In this document: positions 35,034-43,989 of the stretch, piece by piece
Layout: each line of letters starts with the position of its first letter
Position numbering within the stretch: the first letter of the stretch is position 1
Assembly (NCBI RefSeq): GCF_002284535.1
Contig: NZ_NPKH01000023.1
Coordinates: forward strand, 465,767 to 529,766
DNA: 64,000 bases
Direction: 5' to 3'
Source: Mesorhizobium wenxiniae
GTDB lineage: Bacteria > Pseudomonadota > Alphaproteobacteria > Rhizobiales > Rhizobiaceae
Made by a program: the position numbers and the translations under genes
The notes under the pieces: generated by a model
The model's database searches: none
What the model saw: the letters and a program-made list of their open reading frames with translations, nothing else
What the model was told of the DNA's origin: nothing

Positions 35034-36026
35034 TCACCTCTCCAGATAAATCTTGTCATAGAGAGGCCGAGACTCGGCGTTTCGCATCCGTTTCACTCGA
35101 ACCTTGATCCAGCGAGGGACCAGTCCGCGGCAGCAGACGTCGACCGTGTGAGGCAGACGTGAAATGGCCGTGCGCGGCTCCAGTACAAAGAGCTTCTTCG
35201 ACAGGTACCAGGCTGCGGAAGGCCGCCCTTGAAGCAAAGCTCTCACGGCAAGCGAATTGATCGTGTCAAGCAGATGGGCATTGAGATCGCTCCCAAATTG
35301 CGGATATTTCTCGTGAAACTCGGCTAGGACAATTTGATACGAACGAAACATCTGCATGACATCGCTCGACATGTTGCCGCTCGTCCTACGGTAACCCACA
35401 AGATATTGGGGCACGACACGAAACTCGTAATTCTCCGCTATTCTGAGGCACATTAGAAGATCTTCGCAGCCTTGTGCGTTCCTCGCCCTCAGGGAAGGAT
35501 CAAACTGTCCCGCCCGCTCGAATGCGGAGCGACGTACAAGCATCGAACTTCCGTTACCGACAAAGTTGTTTCTGCACATGAGTTGCAGCACGCGACCATC
35601 GGCATCGGGCTGTTTGAGTGAAAATATCCGACCGTCCTCGTCGATCTCCGCAAACCAGCAATATGCTAGGCCAGCTGACGAGCCTCCTTCTTGCAGGACG
35701 CGCAGTTGCAGTGCGATTTTGGACGGAGCCCAAAGATCATCCGAGTCCACGAACGCTAGAAACTCCGCATCGGTGGCAGCGGCGCCGCTGTTGCGCGCGT
35801 GCGCAACACCCGCGTTTGGCTGCCTGAAAAGCCGTATACGCCGATCTTGCTCGGCATAGGCGGCCACGATTGACGCGGACCGGTCCGTCGACCCATCATC
35901 CACTACGATAATGTCCAGCGCCTGGTGGCTCTGCTGGCAGATGCTGGTCAGCGTCGGGAGAATGGTTCTCTCGGCATTGAACATGGGCACCACGACGCCT
36001 ATCACAGTGGCATTGTGCTGGCTCAT
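35034..36026 (-). CDS. Glycosyltransferase family 2
   Basis: 330 residues of GT-A fold: VIGVVVPMFNAERTILPTLT, DIIVVDDGSTDRSASIV, the metal-binding FLAFVDSDDLWAPSKI, and a downstream QGCEDLLMCLRIAENY that supplies the ED motif. C-terminal helices without membrane segments follow. The ATG at 36024-36026 has AAGG upstream. It is the outermost gene of the island on this side; the second 98-bp repeat begins 128 bp beyond its start. Confidence 0.85.
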   Translation of the reverse strand: MSQHNATVIGVVVPMFNAERTILPTLTSICQQSHQALDIIVVDDGSTDRSASIVAAYAEQDRRIRLFRQPNAGVAHARNSGAAATDAEFLAFVDSDDLWAPSKIALQLRVLQEGGSSAGLAYCWFAEIDEDGRIFSLKQPDADGRVLQLMCRNNFVGNGSSMLVRRSAFERAGQFDPSLRARNAQGCEDLLMCLRIAENYEFRVVPQYLVGYRRTSGNMSSDVMQMFRSYQIVLAEFHEKYPQFGSDLNAHLLDTINSLAVRALLQGRPSAAWYLSKKLFVLEPRTAISRLPHTVDVCCRGLVPRWIKVRVKRMRNAESRPLYDKIYLER

Positions 36027-36153
36027 TTGCCTTCGTCTTCTCTCACGACGTGGTAAAATGGCACATCAGGCCGGTAGTTCCATCAACTTTCTCTACTTTA
36101 GCTGATGGGAGGATTCAACCACGACGGCCGAGCGGCAAGGCAGAGGCCCCCCG

Positions 36154-36251
36154 GCGAGTTCCACTCAGCACTCCTGGAAGCGATAAAGTAGCGGCCTCCG
36201 GACTTTAGCCGGATATTTAGGAACTCCGATTGTGTAGGTGAGTAAGGAACC
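36154..36251 (+). repeat. 98-bp direct repeat, right copy (EPS-island border)
   Basis: Same orientation as 4105-4202 with two mismatches. Here it is not attached to a hydrolase gene: sequence to its left is unrelated, so this copy has only the last 12 codons (EFHSALLEAIK plus stop) and downstream bases. Together the copies mark a unit of about 32 kb. Confidence 0.85.
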
Positions 36252-36606
36252 TCCCAAAACTGCCCGTCGCGGCATTCCCGCTGCCCGAAGCCATGCAGCA
36301 GTCGCAGCCTCGCTCGGTGAAACAGGCGTCCACTACTGCAACGACAACGCCCCGGTTGAGATCGCCGGCTGCCCACGCATGCACGCAATGCACCCGTTCA
36401 TTGTTCGATCACCGCGATCCAGGACATACCCGTTATGGCGACATGGCACGGGATCTCCGGAGCCGCCGCCGATGCCAAGACGCAACGCCAAAATTACCTC
36501 CGGTTGGCCGCGGGCACCCGCAACCGGAAACGATAACGGGCGTTGCTGTGACGAACAGGATATAAGCCTATCTGGCAGCAAGCTGGTCGAGGAAAGCCCC
36601 ACCGTC
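36252..36606. other. Gap between the right repeat and pcm
   Basis: About 355 bp without a convincing gene. Open frames exist on both strands but none shows a recognisable protein. The pcm promoter should lie at its right end; no clear boxes were assigned. Confidence 0.35.
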
Positions 36607-37281
36607 ATGAAGCCAATGAATGAAAAACACCTCGCAGTTCTACGCAGACACATGGTCGAGATGATTGCAATCCATACCGACCTTGCAAGCGAAGAACTCG
36701 GCAAGGCGGCGCTCGATGAACGGGTGATGGCAGCGATGCAGCGGGTGCCGCGCCATCTCTTCGTGCCAAGCTCGGTCGCGCCTTATGCCTACCAGGACAT
36801 GCCACTGCCGATCGGCTTCGACAAAACCGTCTCGCAGCCGTTCATCGTCGCTCTCATGACCGATCTCCTTGCTCTCCAGCCGCACGAGGCGGTGCTCGAG
36901 ATCGGCACCGGCCTGGGCTACCAAACCGCAATCCTCGCGGAACTCGCCGGGCACGTTTGGAGCGTCGAAATCATCGAGGAATTCGCAAGCCATGCCGAGA
37001 CTCTCCTGCAGGGCATCGGTCTATCCAATATCAGCATTCGTGTCGGTGACGGGTCTCGCGGCTGGCCCGAGCACGCTCCATTCGATAAGATCCTAGTCAC
37101 CGTCGCGGCTGGGCGGGCGCCACCGGCTTTGCTTGAGCAGCTCAAGCCGGGGGGCCGCCTGGTTCTGCCTGTGGGCCCTGAACAAGGGCAGTTGCTGACG
37201 GTGATCGACAAGGATTCGGTAGGGCAACTGAAGACTCGCAAACTCATCCCGGTTCGGTTCAGCCGGCTCGAAACGGTCTAA
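36607..37281 (+). CDS. pcm: Protein-L-isoaspartate O-methyltransferase
   Basis: 224 residues. The family block VPRHLFVPSSVAPYAYQDMP is followed by IGFDKTVSQPFIVALMTDLL with the conserved S-Q-P-x-I-V, and by the SAM motif VLEIGTGLGYQTAILAELAG. The DKILVTVAAGRAPPALLEQL and GGRLVLPVG blocks complete the signature. It repairs isoaspartyl residues in aged proteins in the cytoplasm. ATG 36607 or 36616 is likely, behind GAGGAAAG. The open frame extends 123 codons upstream without family similarity. Confidence 0.88.
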   Translation: MKPMNEKHLAVLRRHMVEMIAIHTDLASEELGKAALDERVMAAMQRVPRHLFVPSSVAPYAYQDMPLPIGFDKTVSQPFIVALMTDLLALQPHEAVLEIGTGLGYQTAILAELAGHVWSVEIIEEFASHAETLLQGIGLSNISIRVGDGSRGWPEHAPFDKILVTVAAGRAPPALLEQLKPGGRLVLPVGPEQGQLLTVIDKDSVGQLKTRKLIPVRFSRLETV

Positions 37282-37431
37282 TGAGGGTGGCGGACATCTG
37301 GCCCACAGGGTTCAGCAACTTCGCTATGGCCAGAGATGACGCAGGCCGAGGGAGGATTGTTTTTAACCGACTGTGCCCGCGACAGCGCCTCGCGTTTTCC
37401 GCCGCCCAAAACCAGTATGGGATTTCGCGTC

Positions 37432-38058
37432 TCACGGCTTCTTCGCGTCCGCTCGTTTGAGCATGGCAAATGCGCGATTGATCCGTTGCAGAGCTGTGGC
37501 GTTTGCCAGCAGTGCGTAAAGCGCGAACCCGCCCGTGAGAAACCAAGGCGAAGCGGCGCCCATGGCGATCGCCAATCCATCGGCGACTAACAGCACGCAA
37601 ATGAACACCAGACGTTCCATCCGTTCGAAGAAATCCGGCCACGCCTGGTTTTCTATGGGGATTTCGATCGCCGTCCGCGCCTTGGCGTAGCTGGTGAGGA
37701 TTCCGCCGGCGAATGCGATCATTGCGATCGCCCACAGATCGGCGACCCAGCCTATTGCCGCAAACACGGCAAGTTCCTGATAACGGTCGGCCATGGCGTC
37801 GAAATAGCCACCGGCCTTGGTGCTCATATGTCTCCGACGGGCGACCGCACCGTCCAGCGCGTCGAAGGTGAAGGCCAACGCGAGGCAAAGGCCAAAGGCA
37901 AGGCTTGACTGGTGGTACACATAGGCGGCGCACGACAGGGCGACGAGCACCAGACCGCCGGCTGTAACCTGGTTCGGGGTCATGCCGATCCCGATCAGCG
38001 GAGAAGCGGCGTGCTCCCATAGCGGGTCGATACGACGTTTCATGAGACCGGCGATCAT
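37432..38058 (-). CDS. CDP-alcohol phosphatidyltransferase family membrane enzyme
   Basis: 208 residues with about six membrane spans. The family motif D-x2-D-G-x2-A-R-x8-G-x3-D-x3-D is present as FDALDGAVARRRHMSTKAGG with YFDAMADR after it. These enzymes join a CDP-diacylglycerol-type donor to an alcohol (glycerol phosphate, inositol phosphate or similar); the acceptor cannot be read here. Divergent from pgpA, whose product removes the phosphate from phosphatidylglycerophosphate, which hints at a phosphatidylglycerol-type route. ATG 38056-38058 lies behind AGAGGAG; ATG 38043 is possible. Confidence 0.82.
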   Translation of the reverse strand: MIAGLMKRRIDPLWEHAASPLIGIGMTPNQVTAGGLVLVALSCAAYVYHQSSLAFGLCLALAFTFDALDGAVARRRHMSTKAGGYFDAMADRYQELAVFAAIGWVADLWAIAMIAFAGGILTSYAKARTAIEIPIENQAWPDFFERMERLVFICVLLVADGLAIAMGAASPWFLTGGFALYALLANATALQRINRAFAMLKRADAKKP

Positions 38059-38419
38059 GATGACTTTGCTCCTCTTATAATGTCGTTCCGCGAAGCTTAA
38101 CCGGCAAATTGTGGGTTCGTTCCAGCCCGTCGGCGCCGACCGAGGTGGTCAGCGCGGCGGAGACCGGATCAGGCCCGGCTCAACCAGCAGCGTTTCTTTG
38201 GCGAATGCGGCCAATGGATTAAGGTAGCCAGAGAACTGTCCAGCTGTCGGCGAAACGGAAAATTTCGGTTGCTGCTATAACCGTCCGATGTTGTTCCGAA
38301 GTTTCTGCAATGCCCGTCGTGTCTGCCGCCGCACATCGACTGGCAGTCTAGCGGCAGTATCCCGAAAGATGTGACTATAATGCCTATTTACAATTCACGG
38401 GGAAGCCGTCCGAAACTCC
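38059..38419. other. Divergent gap before pgpA
   Basis: 361 bp between divergently transcribed lipid genes; promoters for both should lie here. I see no gene, repeat or clear regulator site. Confidence 0.35.
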
Positions 38420-38893
38420 ATGCGTAAATTTCTGCCTAAGTTTGCTTGCCTACTCGCGACCTCTGCCGGCGCAGGATTCTCTCCGTTATGGCCGGGCACG
38501 GCCGGCGCGGGCGTCGGAGTGGCTCTTGCCGCGGTCCTGATACCTGCATCGCCTTGGCTGATCGTGCTCGCGTATATGGCCTTATTCGCCGTGGGAGTAT
38601 GGGCGTCGTCGCATGTCGTCTCCCATACCGGGACGGAGGATCCGCAGATCGTCGTCATTGACGAGACCTTCGGCACCGCCGCAACACTTTCCATGCTGCC
38701 GCTCGACCCGGTCTGGTGGGCAGCAGGTTTCCTTGCCTTCCGGTTTTTCGATGTCGTCAAGCCTTGGCCCATCGGCGTCGTGCATCAGAAGGTAAGGGGT
38801 GGACTCGGCATCATGCTGGACGACGCGGCTGCGGCTGTCTTTGCCGGCGCGTTGCTGCTTTTGCTGAACGATTTGATTCAACGTTTGCCGTAA
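38420..38893 (+). CDS. pgpA: Phosphatidylglycerophosphatase A family protein
   Basis: 157 residues with three or four membrane spans. N-terminal GAGFSPLWPGTAGAGVG, then TEDPQIVVIDETFGTAATL, FRFFDVVKPWPIG and GGLGIMLDDAAAAVFAGALL match the PgpA family, whose conserved acidic residues (here VIDE and LDD) bind the metal. It dephosphorylates phosphatidylglycerophosphate at the inner membrane. Confidence 0.88.
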   Translation: MRKFLPKFACLLATSAGAGFSPLWPGTAGAGVGVALAAVLIPASPWLIVLAYMALFAVGVWASSHVVSHTGTEDPQIVVIDETFGTAATLSMLPLDPVWWAAGFLAFRFFDVVKPWPIGVVHQKVRGGLGIMLDDAAAAVFAGALLLLLNDLIQRLP

Positions 38894-38987
38894 GGGGGAC
38901 ATCTTAGTCTTCACCTGCCACTGTCGAGCTTATTGCGGCCCACCGGGAAAAACAGACCTCTCGCCACCAAAATCTGCCGGAGCAGCG

Positions 38988-39680
38988 CTAGACCGCAGCG
39001 TCGCGCGGCCGTGCCAAATCGTTCGTTCCCTCCGGATCCGGCGCTTGGCCATAGCTCATCTTCTTCATCTGCTCGATCACCCGCGCCATCTCCTCGTCGG
39101 AAAGGACGGGCGGCTCACCAAGTGTAAGCGCCTGGACATACATGCGCGAAAGGGTTTCGACCTCGTTCGCCAGCCACAACGCCGCTTCCATGGTCTTGCC
39201 GAGCGAAATTTGGCCGTGCTGGCCAAGCAGGCAGGCGAAGCGATCCTTGAGTGCAACCAAGGCATTGTCGGACAAGGCCTGCGTGCCAAAGGTTGCGTAT
39301 TCCGCGCAGCGGATCGTCGTACCGCCAGCCACTCCTGTCATATAGTGGAAGCTCGGGATCGTCTTGTGATGGCAGGCCAGCGTCGTGGCGTAGAGCGAGT
39401 GGCAATGCAGCACGACGTTGATCTCCTGCCGCTCCCTCAAAATGTCACGGTGGAAGCGCCACTCCGAGGAGGGCCGTCGGCCGACATAGGTGCCGTCAAA
39501 GCCCATCTCGACGATGTCTTCGGGCGTCATCGTTTCGTAGGGCAGCGACGAGGGCGTGATCAGGAAACCGTCGCTGCAGCGCACCGACAGGTTGCCGGCA
39601 TTGCCCTGGTTGATACCGCTGGAGTTCATCCGGCGGCAAACATCCACCATCTCGCGGCGCAGCGCGCTGTCATCGGTCAT
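38988..39680 (-). CDS. Class II aldolase/adducin-family sugar-phosphate aldolase
   Basis: 230 residues. Zinc and active-site elements of L-fuculose-1-phosphate-aldolase-type enzymes are visible: GNAGNLSVR, ITPSSLPYETM, RRPSSEWRFHRDI with its Glu, VVLHCHSLYATTLA with two His ligands, and LLGQHGQIS with the third. It is last in the sugar operon, and its ATG overlaps the kinase stop (ATGA, 39677-39680). Cleavage of a ketose-1-phosphate to DHAP plus a short aldehyde is inferred from the family and from the epimerase-kinase-aldolase order. Confidence 0.82.
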   Translation of the reverse strand: MTDDSALRREMVDVCRRMNSSGINQGNAGNLSVRCSDGFLITPSSLPYETMTPEDIVEMGFDGTYVGRRPSSEWRFHRDILRERQEINVVLHCHSLYATTLACHHKTIPSFHYMTGVAGGTTIRCAEYATFGTQALSDNALVALKDRFACLLGQHGQISLGKTMEAALWLANEVETLSRMYVQALTLGEPPVLSDEEMARVIEQMKKMSYGQAPDPEGTNDLARPRDAAV

Positions 39681-41137
39681 CGATTGTCCCTTTTGCTGGT
39701 GTTGCCCTGTTGCAAGTTGTTTCGCTTCGCCAGTTCGCGCCACCGCTGTGCATAGGCTGCGAGCGCGTTACGGTCGCCGGCAAAGGCGGGCGGCCGGCTG
39801 AGTGCGATGGGAGCCGGCGTGTCACGAGTTTCATGTTCGCCAAGTAACGCCGCACCCGAAGCGGTGCCATAGGAGTCGAGGTTGTAGACCGTTTCGGCGT
39901 TTGGCCGCAGCGCGGCAACAAACGTGGCGTAGAGCGGATCCCTCAGGAAGGTGCCATCCAATGCAACCAACCCGTCTTCGTTCAGCGCATCGATACATTC
40001 GGTCGTCAGCAGCGCGGCATAGAGCACGGCGAGCGCTTTGCGCTCAGCAGGGGTTTCTGCAGGCGGCCCTTCAAACCGGCCGCGCCCAGCGCTGCCGGGA
40101 AACAGGCCGTCATCGTCGCCGAACGACGGCAATGCGAAGGTGCCGCGCTCAATCAACAAGCTGACCAGCGCAGCGTCGGCCGCAGTTTCTTCTTGCCCCT
40201 GTCCTGCTACATGACTGAACTCTCGTCCGCCCATGGTCAAAACGCCGCCGACCGGGCCTCCCGTCACGTCGCTGTTCAGCACCATTCCGCGGTTTTCATC
40301 GAGGTGGTCGAGAGGTGTCGCCGCGCACATTCCGACAATCCAGGTTCCGGTAGAGATCACGCAGGCGTCGCGCATGCCTGCCGCCTGGTAGCGGTAGAGG
40401 TTCAGGCTGCTGTCGTGGCCGCCAGTCAGGACAGACAGCTTTTCCGGTATGTCGTGCCGGCGCGCCAGATCGTGCCGGATTGGCCCCAACGTCTCCCAGG
40501 CCGGATGGAATGGTGGCATGAGGCGCTGCCACCCCTGCCCCGCGACAATGGGCGACCACTGCTTGCGCACATTGTTCCATAGATGCGATTGCGCCGAGAG
40601 GATCGTCGTTTCGGCCGATGGCACGCCTGACAGCCGCCAGGCCCAATATTGCGGCAAGCCCAGATACCAGCGAGCCTGAGCGACGCGCTCCGGATCAACC
40701 TGCTGCATCCAGTACAGCTGGCGCGCCTGGTGGGCGGCCTTTAGCATGATCGCGCTGCCGCGATCGAAGAAATCGCCCGAAAGCGGCGCGTAGCCATCGC
40801 GAATTGCGGGCGGCAGATCCTGCTCGTAGTCAATCATCGGCAGGGCGGACGTCTCGTCGGGATCTGCGTTCACCAGAACTCCCGCGGAGCCATGTCCGGT
40901 GCCGACCACCTTTTCCAGCGGATGATGACGGCACAAACTGGCAAGCGAGCCGAACAGCCAGTCGCTAATGCCCTTGAGATCGTGCTGCCGCCAAGGTGGA
41001 CCGGGCCGCACTTCGTTGTGGACAGAGAGGCTCTCTACGAGCACGCCGTCGAGCGTCATCGCGGTGAGCTTAATATTGGTCTTCCCGACATCGAAGACGG
41101 CGATCCTGGCGCCGTCCGCCTTCTGCCCATCACCCAT
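39677..41137 (-). CDS. FGGY-family carbohydrate kinase
   Basis: 486 residues with the ASKHA fold: phosphate-1 loop IAVFDVGKTNIKLTAM, WRQHDLKGISDWLFGSLASL, KLSVLTGGHDSSLNLYRYQA with the catalytic-Asp-type HDS block, VISTGTWIVGM (phosphate 2), and a C-terminal SYGTASGAALLGEH adenosine region. FGGY kinases phosphorylate ketoses and polyols; an L-fuculokinase or rhamnulokinase-like role fits an aldolase that follows. It begins 4 bp downstream of the epimerase stop region. Substrate inferred. Confidence 0.83.
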   Translation of the reverse strand: MGDGQKADGARIAVFDVGKTNIKLTAMTLDGVLVESLSVHNEVRPGPPWRQHDLKGISDWLFGSLASLCRHHPLEKVVGTGHGSAGVLVNADPDETSALPMIDYEQDLPPAIRDGYAPLSGDFFDRGSAIMLKAAHQARQLYWMQQVDPERVAQARWYLGLPQYWAWRLSGVPSAETTILSAQSHLWNNVRKQWSPIVAGQGWQRLMPPFHPAWETLGPIRHDLARRHDIPEKLSVLTGGHDSSLNLYRYQAAGMRDACVISTGTWIVGMCAATPLDHLDENRGMVLNSDVTGGPVGGVLTMGGREFSHVAGQGQEETAADAALVSLLIERGTFALPSFGDDDGLFPGSAGRGRFEGPPAETPAERKALAVLYAALLTTECIDALNEDGLVALDGTFLRDPLYATFVAALRPNAETVYNLDSYGTASGAALLGEHETRDTPAPIALSRPPAFAGDRNALAAYAQRWRELAKRNNLQQGNTSKRDNR

Positions 41138-41141
41138 CGTG

Positions 41142-41990
41142 TCAGATCAAACCGTATTGGCGAGCCTTGTTGCGCAGGAACGGCAAGCCATTGCCCATCA
41201 CCTCGGCCTCATCCTTCGCGACCGGGCGCCAGACCGAGAGACCGTAGGAGACTTCCGGCGGCATGTTGATGAAGCTTTCCATGGCAAGTCCGCCCTTGAA
41301 ACCGATCGCCGCCAGCGTTGCGTAAATCTCGTCCCAGGGGCAGTTGCCAGTGCCTGGTGTGCCGCGATCGCTCTCGGACAAGTGGATGTACTTCAGGTGA
41401 TCGCGGGCGGCCAGAATGCCATTGGCTGCCCCCTTCTCCTCGATGTTCATATGATAGGTGTCGAGATGAACAAAGATGTTGTCGGCCCCGATTTTCTCGA
41501 CCATCCAGACGGCCTGCGCGCCGGTGTTGATCAAATGGTTCTCGTAGCGGTTCACGGCCTCGATTCCGAGTTCGATGCCGCGCTTCTTGGCGTGCTTTGC
41601 GGCGACGGTCAGCACATGCGCGATGTTGTCGTATTCCTTTTCGGTCGGTGGCACGCCGGTGCGTTCGCCGATACCGCCGAAAATCACGCCGGAAAGCGCC
41701 AGCGCGCCCATTTCCGCCGTCTTGTCGATGGCCTTTTCGAGATGTTTGATGGCGGCATCCGGCCGAACCGAGGCCCAGGCGCGCTCCGGCAGGCCGAGCG
41801 AGCAAACGGCAGGAAGATTGTGCTTTTCGAGCAAGGCGCGTGTATGCGCGGCATCGACCGCCGGCGCGTTCAGAAGCGCGATCTCGATAAAGTCCATCCC
41901 GTATTTGACCGAAGCCGCGATCGCCTTCTCCGCGCCGGCCCGGTCCCAGTTCATCGTCCACATCGAGGTGTGGACCCCAAAACCATGCAT
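41142..41990 (-). CDS. Ketose 3-epimerase-type TIM barrel (AP endonuclease 2 family)
   Basis: 282 residues. Metal and substrate residues of D-tagatose/L-ribulose 3-epimerases are visible in order: GIEAVNRYENHLINTGAQA (Glu), VHLDTYHMNIEEKG (Asp, His), KYIHLSESDRGTPGTGN (His, Arg) and LAMESFINM (Glu). The NRYENH, TYHMNIEE and ESDRGTPG wording is very close to characterised rhizobial ketose epimerases. It would convert an incoming ketose to the C3 epimer used by the kinase. The preceding permease stop is 5 bp upstream. Confidence 0.85.
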   Translation of the reverse strand: MHGFGVHTSMWTMNWDRAGAEKAIAASVKYGMDFIEIALLNAPAVDAAHTRALLEKHNLPAVCSLGLPERAWASVRPDAAIKHLEKAIDKTAEMGALALSGVIFGGIGERTGVPPTEKEYDNIAHVLTVAAKHAKKRGIELGIEAVNRYENHLINTGAQAVWMVEKIGADNIFVHLDTYHMNIEEKGAANGILAARDHLKYIHLSESDRGTPGTGNCPWDEIYATLAAIGFKGGLAMESFINMPPEVSYGLSVWRPVAKDEAEVMGNGLPFLRNKARQYGLI

Positions 41991-41995
41991 CTAAC

Positions 41996-42991
41996 TCATC
42001 CTCTCTTTGTGTTTAGGAATTTGAGGCGCCCGGCAAGCCAGCGCAGGATCATCACCGTGATCATCAAAATCCCCCAGACTGCCGTCGCAAGATGCTGGTT
42101 CGCGCCCATCAGATTGAGTCCCGAGGACAGAAGCTGGAGCACGACCAGCGCAACGAAGACCGGGATCACTCGACCGAAGCCGCCGAACGGATTGACGCCG
42201 CCCAGAAAACAGGCAAGCACGGTGATCAGCAGGTAAGACTCGCCGTGGCCGACACGCACCGAATTGAAGCGCGCCAGCATGATGATGCCGGCAACCGCGC
42301 ACATCGCTCCGGACAATGTGTAGACGAGAACCTGCACCTTGCGCGTATTGATACCGGAATAGCGCGTGGCCTCGATATTGGAGCCGATCATGTAGGTGTT
42401 GAAGCCTAGCTTCATGCGCGTCAGCAAGACCTGCCAGATCAGCACGCAAGCGATGAAGATGAGCAACGGTACCGGGATGCCAAAGATCGAACCGTAGCCG
42501 ATCGCCGCGAAGAAGCCGGGAATGCCGGACACGTCGCCGCCGCGCGTCAGGAATTCGCCGAGACCGCGCAGGAAGATCATCATCGACAGCGAGACCAGGA
42601 TCGGGTGAGCCTTGGTGTAGGCGATGACGAGCCCCATGATCAGCCCACTCAGTGCTCCGACCGCGATGGCAAGGATCGAGCCAAGGACAAAGGCGCCGAT
42701 GCCTGCGTCGACGCCTCCCTGGCTTTGCAGTACCCAAGCCAGCGTCAGGCCGGCCATGTTGGCCGTGAAGGTGATGGCCAGGTTCAAGCCGCCGGTCAGG
42801 ATCGGCAGCAGCATGGCAAGCGTGAGGAGGCCGAGTTCCGGCAGCTGGAAGGCGACCGATCCAAAGGTGGCACGGGAAAAGAAGTTCGGCGCGGCAAAGC
42901 CGAACACGACCATAACCGCTACGAACGCGGCGAGCGGACCTGCTAGTTCGGGGCCGAGCGCGTTGCGGGCGCGATCAATCAAAACCGTCAT
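41996..42991 (-). CDS. RbsC-type sugar ABC transporter permease
   Basis: 331 residues with about 9-10 membrane spans and the BPD_transp_2 core, including ITFTANMAGLTLAWVLQ, GALSGLIMGLVIAYTKAHPI and ARFNSVRVGHGESYLLITVL. Its ATG overlaps the stop of the other permease (ATGA, 42988-42991). The two probably form a heterodimeric channel. Confidence 0.88.
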   Translation of the reverse strand: MTVLIDRARNALGPELAGPLAAFVAVMVVFGFAAPNFFSRATFGSVAFQLPELGLLTLAMLLPILTGGLNLAITFTANMAGLTLAWVLQSQGGVDAGIGAFVLGSILAIAVGALSGLIMGLVIAYTKAHPILVSLSMMIFLRGLGEFLTRGGDVSGIPGFFAAIGYGSIFGIPVPLLIFIACVLIWQVLLTRMKLGFNTYMIGSNIEATRYSGINTRKVQVLVYTLSGAMCAVAGIIMLARFNSVRVGHGESYLLITVLACFLGGVNPFGGFGRVIPVFVALVVLQLLSSGLNLMGANQHLATAVWGILMITVMILRWLAGRLKFLNTKRG

Positions 42992-43989
42992 GAAGGCACC
43001 CGCCGGCTTTTCAGGAACGGCAGCAGGCGTTCGATGCTGGTGTTCGACAGGGTGATGGCGGCAAGAATAATGGCGCCGACGATCATCTTGAACGCGAAAG
43101 GCGATACACCCATCAAATTGAGTCCGTTTTGGGTGATCGAGACCAACAGAACGCCCAGAATGCAGCCGAGCACGCTGCCTTTGCCGCCGCCGAGCCGCGC
43201 ACCGCCAAGGACCACGGCTGCCAGGACGTCGAGTTCGCGACCATAAAGGGCGTTCGGCACCACTTCCTGCGCGTAATGCGCTTGCACGAGACCGGCGATG
43301 CCCGCCATCAGGCCCAGCCAGCCGAATGCAATAAACTGCATGGCACCAATATTGATGCCGAAGCGGCGCGCCCCCTCCGGATTGTCGCCAAATGCGTAGA
43401 GCTGGCGCCCGGTGGTGGTGCGCGTGATCAACGCCCAGGTAGCGACCACGCAGATAGCCATAATGAGCACAGGTAGGGTGATTTCCGCCCAGCTGCCGTC
43501 AGCCATCTCTCGCTCGAACAGCACGACACGGTTGGTGAGCCAGTCCGGAAGATTGTAGATCGACACGCCGCCTGTGAAGAACATCAGCAAGCCGAAGAAA
43601 ATGTTGAAAGTCGAGATCGTGGCGACGATCGAAATGATTCTGAACCCGTGGATCAGGAAGGCGTTGATGCAGCCCAACGCGACGCCCAATGCGCCAGCGA
43701 TGATGACGCCGATAATCCAATTGCCGCCGCCGACCCAGCCGAGGACGGTCGCCGTCAGATATTGCACAACGGAGGCAGCAACCGCGAAGGAAATGTCAAT
43801 GCCGCCGGCGACCAGCACGACGAGCAGGCCGACGGCGAAAATGATGTTGACCGAGCTGGTGTTCAGAAGGTCAAACGCGTTGCCGAGGGTGAAGAACCGG
43901 TCTGTCGCGAACGAAAGGAAGACGCAGATGACTGCGATAACGGCCAGCAAAGCCAGTTCCGTTGCGTGGGAGCGGACAAACCTACGCAT
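42988..43989 (-). CDS. RbsC-type sugar ABC transporter permease
   Basis: 333 residues from ATG 43987-43989, which overlaps the end of the ATPase gene by 8 bp. Membrane-rich, with VGLLVVLVAGGIDISFAVAA, ALGCINAFLIHGFRIISIVA, FGDNPEGARRFGINIGAMQF (the EAA-like ATPase-contact loop) and LGGARLGGGKGSVLGCILGV. A longer frame back to 44073 lies inside the ATPase gene and is rejected. Confidence 0.87.
   Translation of the reverse strand: MRRFVRSHATELALLAVIAVICVFLSFATDRFFTLGNAFDLLNTSSVNIIFAVGLLVVLVAGGIDISFAVAASVVQYLTATVLGWVGGGNWIIGVIIAGALGVALGCINAFLIHGFRIISIVATISTFNIFFGLLMFFTGGVSIYNLPDWLTNRVVLFEREMADGSWAEITLPVLIMAICVVATWALITRTTTGRQLYAFGDNPEGARRFGINIGAMQFIAFGWLGLMAGIAGLVQAHYAQEVVPNALYGRELDVLAAVVLGGARLGGGKGSVLGCILGVLLVSITQNGLNLMGVSPFAFKMIVGAIILAAITLSNTSIERLLPFLKSRRVPS

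Noticed and set aside
40968..42236. 422-codon plus-strand open frame
   Set aside because: Antisense to the kinase, epimerase and permease genes, all of which have intact motifs; a by-product of high GC.
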